DNA from: an uncultured Clostridia bacterium
GTDB taxonomy: Bacteria; Bacillota; Clostridia; Oscillospirales; Acutalibacteraceae
Direction of reading: 5' to 3'
DNA length: 8,151 bases
Assembly: GCA_945221685.1 (NCBI GenBank)
Contig: CALYNN010000068.1
Location: forward strand, 1-8,151
This document shows, in pieces, positions 1 through 5,312 of this stretch. The notes under the pieces are model-generated. The model saw only the letters and a program-made list of their open reading frames with translations, had not been told where the DNA came from and searched no databases. How positions within the stretch are numbered: position 1 is the stretch's first letter; each line of letters starts with the position of its first letter. Both the position numbers and the translations under genes were made by a program.

Positions 1-10
1 TATCGATAGA

Positions 11-1135
11 TTAACAATATGAAACCGGAATATTACACTCCACGTAATCGCCGAAAGCATTGCCCGGAACAACTGCAACTCGCTTACTTAAAATAAGCCT
101 TTCGCAAAATTCCTCTGAAGAAAGTCCTGTTGATTTTATACAGGGAAAAATATAAAAGGCTCCCTCAGGCTCAAAGCAATCAAGACCAATATTCCGAAAC
201 GCGTCAACGGTAAAGCGTCTGCGCATATCGTAATCCTCTTTCATTTTTTCAATATCCTCGTCACCGTTTTTCAGTGCTTCAACGGCGGCAAGCTGAGAAT
301 CAGTGGGAGCGCACATTATAGCATATTGGTGCAGCTTTGTCATTTGCTTAATAACAGGAGCAGGTCCTAAGGCATAGCCCATACGCCAGCCTGTCATTGA
401 ATAGGTTTTGGAAAATCCGTTAATAACAACAGTTCTTTCCTTCATGCCCGATACACAGGCAATGGAAAAATGCCCTTGATCACCGTAGGTCAGCTCGCTG
501 TAAATCTCATCGGATAAAACAAAAAGATTATGCTTTTTAATAACTCTTGCAACTGCAACTAAATCCTCCTTACGCATTACTGCTCCGGTGGGATTATTGG
601 GATACGGCAAAATTAAAAGCTTTGTTTTTTTGCTGATTGATTTTTCAAGCTCGTCGGCAGTCAGCCTAAAGTTATTTTCATTTTTTGTTACAACGGCAAC
701 GGCTTTACCGCCGCAGGTTTCAACAATAGGCTTATAGCAAACGAAGGACGGCTCAACAACAAGCACCTCATCACCGGGGCAAACAAGAGCGCGGATGCAC
801 ATATCTATTCCCTCGGAGCCGCCAACGGTTACAACTATTTCATTTTTGGGATTATAAGCCACATTATATTTTCTTTCATAAAAGCGGCTGATTTCCTCTC
901 GCAGCTCTGCAAGTCCTGCGTTGGCAGTATAACGAGTATTCCCCTTTTCAAGAGCGTAAATTCCCTTGCGTCTAATATGCCACGGAGTAAGAAAATCAGG
1001 CTCTCCAACGCCTAACGAAATAACATTATCCATTTCCTCGGCAATAGAGAAAAACTTTCTTATTCCGCTTGGCTTAACATTAACAACACAGGGGTTGAGA
1101 AATTCATCGTAATTTATCAAAACGAAATGTTCCAC
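11..1135 (-). CDS. Class I/II PLP-dependent aminotransferase (PatA/AspC-like), C-terminus apparently cut short
   Basis: This is a fold-type I PLP aminotransferase that would move an amino group between an amino acid and a 2-oxoacid in the cytoplasm; the substrate cannot be read from sequence. Visible motifs are PSGIRKF (22-28), GVGEPDF (42-48), NNPTG (180-184), SDEIYSE (208-214) and SKTYSMTGWR (242-251), with K243 as the PLP lysine. The 374-aa frame stops at VSYC (371-374), where relatives normally read on through (I/V)RVSYCYS and another 15-25 residues. The conserved carboxylate-binding Arg is a Pro (370), and the stop TAA sits where Tyr is expected. The gene may therefore be truncated, or the sequence at the window edge may be faulty. 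The GTG start at 1135 was chosen for its AAGGA (1142-1146) six bases upstream. A TTG at 1120, overlapping the regulator's stop as TTGA, is an equally reasonable start and fits the usual N-terminal length better. It is the last gene of the operon in view. Confidence 0.85.
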   Translation of the reverse strand: MEHFVLINYDEFLNPCVVNVKPSGIRKFFSIAEEMDNVISLGVGEPDFLTPWHIRRKGIYALEKGNTRYTANAGLAELREEISRFYERKYNVAYNPKNEIVVTVGGSEGIDMCIRALVCPGDEVLVVEPSFVCYKPIVETCGGKAVAVVTKNENNFRLTADELEKSISKKTKLLILPYPNNPTGAVMRKEDLVAVARVIKKHNLFVLSDEIYSELTYGDQGHFSIACVSGMKERTVVINGFSKTYSMTGWRMGYALGPAPVIKQMTKLHQYAIMCAPTDSQLAAVEALKNGDEDIEKMKEDYDMRRRFTVDAFRNIGLDCFEPEGAFYIFPCIKSTGLSSEEFCERLILSKRVAVVPGNAFGDYVECNIPVSYC

Positions 1136-1597
1136 CTGTCATCCTTAGGAGCCTCAGTAAAGAACACACCTTGGTCCTTGTACTTTTTCAGCATGAAGTG
1201 GGTTGCGGTTGAGACGACTCCCTCCATAGGCGAAAGTCTGTTTGCAACAAACATTGCAACCTCCTGAAATGATTTGTCGGAAACAAGGCAGCAAAGGTCA
1301 AATCCGCCGCTCATAAGGTAAACGCTTTCTACCTCCTCAAGCTCTGAAATCTGCTTTGCAACAGCGTCAAAGCCGTGTCCGAGCTTAGGCTGAACCTTTA
1401 TTTCTATCAGCGCAGTAACTGAAACAGCGTTTGCTTTATCCTTATCAATCATCGCGCGGTAGCCTTTAATAGTTCCGCTTTCCTCATATTCTCGAATTCT
1501 TTTTTTTTACATTATCCTCGCTGTCGCCAAGCATAACTGCAATTTCCCTGTCTGTAAGTCTGGGATTTTTTTCAATAATTTCAAGTAATTTATCCAT
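1117..1597 (-). pseudogene. Lrp/AsnC-family transcriptional regulator gene, frameshifted at an A9 run
   Basis: Two adjacent frames together make one Lrp/AsnC regulator. From ATG 1597 the first frame reads MDKLLEIIEKNPRLTDREIA and continues through a winged-helix N-terminus, then ends at TGA 1484-1486 after 37 codons. The second frame carries RIREYEESGTIKGYRAMID followed by the effector/dimerisation domain (SVTALIEIKVQP, VYLMSGGFDLCCLV, ATHFMLKKYKDQGVFF). The switch lies in nine consecutive A on the minus strand (1500-1508). Eight A would give the expected VKKRIRE and a 159-aa protein of normal family length. GAGGT (1605-1609) lies seven bases before the start and overlaps the stop of the upstream phosphoesterase gene. 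The largest unbroken frame (ATG 1452 to 1117, 111 aa) lacks the DNA-binding domain. An intact protein would probably control neighbouring or amino-acid genes. Sequencing error, inactivation and slippage remain open. Confidence 0.82.
1500..1508 (-). other. A9 homopolymer at the regulator frameshift point
   Basis: Nine A on the minus strand (nine T on the plus strand) sit exactly where the reading frame of the Lrp-like gene shifts. Loss of one A, in DNA or by RNA polymerase slippage, restores the family-consistent reading VKKRIRE. A run this long is prone to both sequencing error and transcriptional slippage. Confidence 0.8.
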
Positions 1598-1607
1598 AAA
1601 TAAGACC

Positions 1608-2414
1608 TCACTCAATTGGAATTAAAATCGGTTCGTGCTTTTTATAAACAGTAATATTTTTAAATCCGCATTTAGCGGCTATATCCATTCCGACTTCTAT
1701 GCCCTGAAAAAGCCTTTCTGCAAAATGAGAGTCAGAACCCACTGTAATATATTCGCCTCCAAGCTCCTTAAATCTTTTTACATAGGATATATTCGGCAAA
1801 GTATCCTTTATTTCCATAAAAAGCCCCGAAGTGTTTATTTCGAGAGCCTTTTTATTTTTTATAAGCGCTTCAAAAATTTCGTCGGTCATATCGGAAAATC
1901 TACTCATATCAACATCAATATGTTCACGAGCAACTATATACCTAAGCGGATAAGTTAGATGAGCAAGTGAATCGAAGCAGCCTTGCTTAACAATTTTAAG
2001 TAAATCGGAAAAATATCTTCCTAAAAGCTCATAAATATCATACTGCTTATAATCAAGAAAATAGAAATCCTCCATTTTTTCAAGATTATGCAATGAGCCT
2101 AAAACAAAATCATAATCGAAATTATTATACATATCCTTCGCTTCTTTATCACGGTAAATACCCTGACCTATTTCGAGTCCTTTAATAATATCAATGCTTT
2201 TTCCGTAATCATCTATTGCAAGCTGCAAATCATTAAGCTGATTTTTGCACAAGGCTCTGTAATCTTCCACACCGTCAATATCGCAATGGTCGGTAACCGC
2301 GATGCCCTTTCCGCCCATTTCAACGGCACTTTTACATAGAGCAGATACACTGTGGTTGCCGTCGAAGCTATGAATACTGTGGGTGTGCATATCGTATAAA
2401 TTTTCGTATTTCAA
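1608..2414 (-). CDS. PHP-domain phosphoesterase, histidinol-phosphatase (HisJ/HisK) family
   Basis: A 268-aa metal-dependent phosphoesterase of the PHP superfamily, in the branch that includes HisJ-type histidinol-phosphatases. The metal-site motifs appear in order: DMHTHS (8-13), VTDHCD (40-45), KGLEIG (78-83), GSLHN (106-110), DSLAHLTYP (148-156), EINTSG (192-197) and GSDSH (226-230). The full set argues for an active trinuclear metal centre, and the length is normal for the family. Dephosphorylation of histidinol phosphate is the family reaction. No other his gene is present here, so the true substrate is open. The start is a TTG at 2414 with AAGGAAGG (2422-2429) seven bases upstream; the first ATG lies inside the DMHTH motif and cannot be the start. 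It is the first gene of the minus-strand cluster, and its TGA overlaps the ribosome site of the regulator gene. Confidence 0.88.
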   Translation of the reverse strand: MKYENLYDMHTHSIHSFDGNHSVSALCKSAVEMGGKGIAVTDHCDIDGVEDYRALCKNQLNDLQLAIDDYGKSIDIIKGLEIGQGIYRDKEAKDMYNNFDYDFVLGSLHNLEKMEDFYFLDYKQYDIYELLGRYFSDLLKIVKQGCFDSLAHLTYPLRYIVAREHIDVDMSRFSDMTDEIFEALIKNKKALEINTSGLFMEIKDTLPNISYVKRFKELGGEYITVGSDSHFAERLFQGIEVGMDIAAKCGFKNITVYKKHEPILIPIE

Positions 2415-2553
2415 AATAATACCTTCCTTGCAGGTAACTTAATTTTGTTTATTGTATCACATTGTAAAAAAAAATAAAATATATTTCTTAACTTTATTGA
2501 AAAAAGTTTACTACTCTGTTATAATTTTAGCAGTTTATTACGGAGGTATAGCT
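2415..2553. promoter_or_regulatory. Divergent intergenic region between the PHP gene and the ACT gene
   Basis: This AT-rich spacer of 139 bases holds the promoters for both directions. The plus-strand promoter is close to consensus. On the minus strand, TACAAT occurs twice, at 2451-2456 and 2461-2466, and either could be a -10 box for the PHP-regulator-aminotransferase operon, but there is no convincing -35 because a T9 run occupies that space. The two TACAAT copies form a direct repeat spaced by four bases. Confidence 0.5.
2497..2525 (+). promoter_or_regulatory. SigmaA-type promoter for the ACT-DUF711 operon
   Basis: TTGAAA (2497-2502) and TATAAT (2520-2525) are separated by exactly 17 bases, with an extended -10 TG at 2517-2518. 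Transcription should start near 2532, giving a leader of only about 22 bases, too short for a riboswitch. Confidence 0.82.
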
Positions 2554-2823
2554 ATGAGAGCAGTAATTACAGTAGTCGGTAAGGATACCGTTGGTATTTT
2601 GGCAAAGGTATCTAACATTTGTGCCGACAGCAATGTTAATATTACAGAGGTATCGCAAACCGTACTTGAAGATATGTTCTGTATGATTATGATGGCAGAC
2701 ATTTCCGAAAGCAATGTTGAGTTTACAAAATTCTCAGATACCCTTGCACAGCTTGGAAAGGAAAATAATCTTTCAATTCACGCAATGCACGAGGAAATTT
2801 TTAATTCAATGCACAGAATTTAG
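2554..2823 (+). CDS. ACT-domain protein, UPF0237 family
   Basis: A single ACT domain of 89 aa, the fold that binds amino acids or similar small ligands as a dimer. The first strand and turn read MRAVITVVGKDTVGILAKV, with the ligand-loop motif GKDTVGI at residues 9-15, followed by NVNITEVSQ (27-35) and a hydrophobic strand around MFCMIMMADI. There is no catalytic domain, so a sensor or regulatory subunit is the natural reading; that is inference. The start is ATG 2554, fixed by GGAGGT (2542-2547) six bases upstream. The open frame continues upstream to 2452, but that part would overlap the promoter and is not coding. The stop TAG overlaps the AGGAGG of the next gene, so the two are translationally coupled. 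The same pairing of UPF0237 with UPF0210 occurs in many Firmicutes, including pneumococcus. Confidence 0.9.
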   Translation: MRAVITVVGKDTVGILAKVSNICADSNVNITEVSQTVLEDMFCMIMMADISESNVEFTKFSDTLAQLGKENNLSIHAMHEEIFNSMHRI

Positions 2824-2827
2824 GAGG
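2822..2827 (+). promoter_or_regulatory. Ribosome binding site fixing the TTG start of the DUF711 gene
   Basis: A perfect AGGAGG overlaps the stop codon of the ACT gene and lies eight bases before the TTG at 2836. It supports a non-ATG start and coupled translation. Confidence 0.85.
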
Positions 2828-2835
2828 AAAAATCC

Positions 2836-4191
2836 TTGATAAACACAAACGATATACTTGAAACCATAAGAATGATACAGGATGAATGTCTTGACATTCG
2901 AACAACAACGATGGGTATTTCACTTTTGAGTTGTGCAGATTCGGATATAGATAAGGCATGCTCAAAGGTGTATGACAAAATATGCACAAAAGCAGAAAAG
3001 CTTGTTGAAACAGGCGAACAGATTGAAAAGGAATACGGTATTCCTATTATTAACAAAAGAGTCAGCGTTACTCCGATTTCTATTCTCGCAGGCATCAGCG
3101 GCGGCGACCCTGTAAAATACGCGCTGACGCTTGAAAAAGCCGCAAAGACAATAGGCGTTAATTTTATAGGCGGCTACGGCGCCCTTGTTCAAAAGGGCTT
3201 TGCCGCAGGAGATTTGGAGCTTATAAATTCTATACCGGAGGCTCTTGCTTCAACAGAGCACCTGTGCTCATCTGTTAACATTGGCTCTACGAAAGCAGGC
3301 ATAAATCTTGATGCAGTAAAAATAATGGGTCAAAAGGTTAAGGAAGCGGCGGAGCTTACAAAGGATAAGGACTGCATCGCCGCAGGAAAGCTCGTTGTTT
3401 TCTGCAATGCTCCCGAGGATAATCCGTTTATGGCAGGAGCCTTTCACGGATTATCAGAGCCTGACTGTGTTATTAATGTTGGTGTTTCGGGTCCCGGCGT
3501 CGTAAGAAGCGCAGTATCAAAGCACCCTGAATATTCAATTAACGAAATAGCAGAGCTTATTAAAAAGACTGCTTTTAAGGTTACAAGAATGGGTCAGCTT
3601 GTAGGCACAGAGGCTTCAAGAAGGCTCGGCGTTCCATTTGGAATTGTTGACCTTTCATTAGCCCAAACACCTGCTGTAGGCGACTCTGTTGCCCATATTC
3701 TTGAAGAAATTGGACTTGAGCAATGCGGTGCGGCCGGAACAACAGCCTGCCTTGCAATGCTGAACGACGCTGTAAAAAAAGGCGGCGTTATGGCTTCATC
3801 AAGCGTTGGCGGACTTTCGGGTGCATTTATTCCCGTATCTGAGGACGCCGGTATGATAGACGCCGCAAGGTCCGGTTCTCTTACCATTGAAAAGCTTGAA
3901 GCAATGACTGCTGTTTGCTCGGTTGGACTTGATATGATTGTTATTCCCGGAGATACCACTCCCGAGGTAATAAGCGGAATAATTGCAGATGAAGCCGCAA
4001 TCGGAATGGTAAACGGCAAAACAACTGCTGTAAGAGTTATTCCTGCTATCGGTAAAAATGTGGGGGATGAGCTTGAATTCGGCGGTTTGTTGGGTAGCGG
4101 ACCCGTTATGCCGGTTAATACTAATTCGCCTGCTCAGTTTATTAACAGAGGCGGAAAAATTCCTGCTCCGCTTCACAGCTTGAAAAACTGA
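2836..4191 (+). CDS. DUF711 / UPF0210 'PFL family' protein
   Basis: A 451-aa protein of the UPF0210 (DUF711) family, full length for the group, with a fold related to the pyruvate formate-lyase/ribonucleotide reductase barrel. Its reaction is not known. Highly conserved stretches are visible: RTTTMGISL (22-30), KRVSVTPIS (74-82), GGYGALVQKGF (112-122), SIPEAL (132-137), CSSVNIGSTKAGINLDAV (144-161), KLVVFCNAPEDNPFMAGAFHG (185-205), NVGVSGPGVV (214-223), DLSLAQTPAVGDSVAHILEE (272-291) and CGAAGTTACLAMLNDAVKKGG (297-317). The glycine-rich loops and invariant Asp/Glu/His suggest an enzyme, but no glycyl-radical signature was recognised. The TTG start at 2836 is set by AGGAGG at 2822-2827. The upstream ACT protein probably senses a ligand for it or is its partner (inference from conserved adjacency). 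Two hairpins close the operon. Confidence 0.93.
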   Translation: MINTNDILETIRMIQDECLDIRTTTMGISLLSCADSDIDKACSKVYDKICTKAEKLVETGEQIEKEYGIPIINKRVSVTPISILAGISGGDPVKYALTLEKAAKTIGVNFIGGYGALVQKGFAAGDLELINSIPEALASTEHLCSSVNIGSTKAGINLDAVKIMGQKVKEAAELTKDKDCIAAGKLVVFCNAPEDNPFMAGAFHGLSEPDCVINVGVSGPGVVRSAVSKHPEYSINEIAELIKKTAFKVTRMGQLVGTEASRRLGVPFGIVDLSLAQTPAVGDSVAHILEEIGLEQCGAAGTTACLAMLNDAVKKGGVMASSSVGGLSGAFIPVSEDAGMIDAARSGSLTIEKLEAMTAVCSVGLDMIVIPGDTTPEVISGIIADEAAIGMVNGKTTAVRVIPAIGKNVGDELEFGGLLGSGPVMPVNTNSPAQFINRGGKIPAPLHSLKN

Positions 4192-4214
4192 TAATAAAAA
4201 ATAATTTACATAAA

Positions 4215-4247
4215 AACGGTTCGGCAAAATGCCGAACCGTTAATTTT
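4215..4247 (+). terminator. Rho-independent terminator after the DUF711 gene
   Basis: A perfect 12-bp stem (AACGGTTCGGCA at 4215-4226 with its complement at 4230-4241) and a three-base AAA loop are followed by a short T-run (TAATTTTT). On the opposite strand the same stem is followed by TTTTTA, so it can also act as a back-up terminator for the convergent gene. Confidence 0.85.
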
Positions 4248-4253
4248 TACTAC

Positions 4254-4289
4254 AAAAAAACAAAGCCTTTTGTGAGGCTTTGTTTTTTG
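4254..4289. terminator. Second, bidirectional hairpin terminator between convergent genes
   Basis: A 13-bp stem, AAAAAACAAAGCC (4255-4267) with GGCTTTGTTTTTT (4276-4288), and an eight-base loop. The stem's A and T flanks give a U-tract in both directions, which is typical between convergent genes. It is the main terminator of the minus-strand gene that ends at 4295 and a second barrier for the DUF711 operon. Confidence 0.85.
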
Positions 4290-4294
4290 ACTAA

Positions 4295-5170
4295 TTATTC
4301 ACCGAAAATAATATCGGTATCATTGAAGCCGATAGGAGTATATTCTCCGTTATGGCAATAGTAAGCGGCAGAAAGCTTAACAGCAACTGCAAATGTTTTG
4401 CCGGAGCAGGTAAACATATAGCAATCTGCACCGTTAATCTTTTCAATTCTGTTGTTATAAGAAATAGCGCTTCCTGACGGATCACTGCTATAGCCGAGCT
4501 TGCTCCAGTTATCACTGAGAGACTGCTTGAGATAAAGCTTTGCGTCTGCAATACTGTAATCAGGTGTTGTTGTAATATTATGAGGATTTGAATAAGTTTC
4601 ATAAACAGCCGGCGCGCCCTGTTCGGAAGCAGTTGTTTCCTCGGGAGTATGAGGTCTGTATTCATATCCGATATATGTAACAATGAAATAGATTAGGAAC
4701 CAAATTAAAAGAATTAAGATAATTGAAAGAATAATCTTGCCAACCTTGTTCTTTTCTGCTGCTGCAGTATTGAGGAATTCCTCCTCGCTAGGAACTGCAA
4801 TCGGAACAAAAGGTCTGCCCTTCTTTGCACATTTCTTTTCTAACTTTGCGTTCTTTTTATCAAGCTTTTTAACATACTTTGCATATGCTTTTTTGCCTGA
4901 CTTTATAGCTTTGATTTCTTTTTTTGTTTGAAAAACATCAATTTCGGGAATTGCAATCGGAACGAAATCAGTGCCCGATGATGCAGCTTTTTCCTGAAGC
5001 TTCTTATTTTTCTTTTCGGTATCCTTTACAAATTTACCGTAAGCCTTAGCGTGTTTCTTTTCTGCCTTAGCCTGAGCCTTGGCATTAGCCTTATCAACCT
5101 TGGCTTGTTTTTTTGCCTGCTTTTCTTCTTTCTTTGCAAGCTTCTTTGCTTTTTTCTCTTCTTTACTCAA
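4295..5170 (-). CDS. Unrecognised Lys/Ala-rich single-pass membrane protein with a duplicated 52-residue unit
   Basis: I do not recognise this 291-aa protein. Residues 1-40 are a very basic Lys/Ala/Glu stretch likely to be a charged helix or coiled coil. Residues 41-92 and 93-144 are two copies of one unit sharing AYxK(F/Y)VK (43-49, 95-101), KKNxKL (53-58, 105-110) and FVPIA(I/V)P (69-75, 121-127). A strongly hydrophobic segment (about 145-168, IILSIILILLIWFLIYFIV) is the only membrane span. With lysines before it, the positive-inside rule puts the N-terminal part in the cytoplasm and the C-terminal 120 residues outside. The outer part begins with a Thr/Pro/Glu-rich linker (171-205), then a small domain (206-291) with four Tyr-rich strands and Cys 250, 255 and 272. 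No signal peptide or catalytic motif is seen. The TTG start at 5170 has AAAGGGGG eight bases upstream. It is a single-gene unit with its own promoter and terminator. Confidence 0.85.
   Translation of the reverse strand: MSKEEKKAKKLAKKEEKQAKKQAKVDKANAKAQAKAEKKHAKAYGKFVKDTEKKNKKLQEKAASSGTDFVPIAIPEIDVFQTKKEIKAIKSGKKAYAKYVKKLDKKNAKLEKKCAKKGRPFVPIAVPSEEEFLNTAAAEKNKVGKIILSIILILLIWFLIYFIVTYIGYEYRPHTPEETTASEQGAPAVYETYSNPHNITTTPDYSIADAKLYLKQSLSDNWSKLGYSSDPSGSAISYNNRIEKINGADCYMFTCSGKTFAVAVKLSAAYYCHNGEYTPIGFNDTDIIFGE
4739..5050 (-). repeat. Two tandem 156-bp coding units in the membrane protein gene
   Basis: Copy 1 covers 4895-5050 and copy 2 covers 4739-4894, each encoding 52 residues. They are diverged but still share near-identical DNA over the FVPIA motif: GGAAYTGCAATCGGAACRAA at 4791-4810 and 4947-4966 on the plus strand, exactly 156 bases apart. 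This indicates an internal duplication kept by selection on the protein. Confidence 0.75.
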
Positions 5171-5178
5171 GGCATTAA

Positions 5179-5186
5179 CCCCCTTT
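5179..5186 (-). promoter_or_regulatory. Ribosome binding site fixing the TTG start of the membrane protein gene
   Basis: AAAGGGGG (minus strand) lies eight bases before TTG 5170. A closer ATG at 5175 is in another frame and stops after two codons, so the TTG is the start. Confidence 0.65.
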
Positions 5187-5199
5187 TAAGTCTATTAGT

Positions 5200-5228
5200 A
5201 GTATAACATCATCAATATAAAATTTCAA
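5200..5228 (-). promoter_or_regulatory. SigmaA-type promoter of the membrane protein gene
   Basis: On the minus strand, TTGAAA (5223-5228) and TATACT (5200-5205) are 17 bases apart, and TG one base upstream of the -10 makes it an extended -10 promoter. It has the same layout as the ACT-DUF711 promoter. The leader would be about 20 bases, so no attenuator or riboswitch fits. Confidence 0.8.
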
Positions 5229-5312
5229 CAAAAAAATGTACAGAAATGGCATTATTTTATGAATAAACTGTAAACATTGCGATATTTTGCTTATATATAA
5301 TAGTGTAAACAG

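Noticed and set aside
1498..1510. A AAA AAG heptamer (dnaX-like -1 frameshift site) in the regulator gene
   Set aside because: A -1 shift there leads into a frame that soon stops; the effector domain needs the equivalent of one base skipped or deleted, so a classic -1 event does not rescue the protein.
1635..1958. Plus-strand open frame of 107 codons
   Set aside because: It lies antisense inside the intact PHP gene, has no family likeness and no ribosome site.
2452..2553. N-terminal extension of the ACT protein
   Set aside because: The extra codons overlap the promoter -35/-10 and AT-rich spacer; the GGAGGT-ATG start at 2554 matches the family's N-terminus.
3594..4227. Minus-strand open frames of about 140 codons
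   Set aside because: They are shadows of the highly conserved DUF711 gene on the other strand, with low-complexity Ser/Thr/Ile or no recognisable content.
4291..4683. Minus-strand 130-codon frame overlapping the membrane protein gene
   Set aside because: It overlaps the membrane protein's outer domain in another frame and runs into the terminator; there is no supporting ribosome site or motif.
5273..5301. TATAAT on the plus strand in the larC-membrane protein spacer
   Set aside because: There is no -35 at proper distance (AACATT at 17 bases) and it would only transcribe antisense to larC; chance in AT-rich DNA is likelier.
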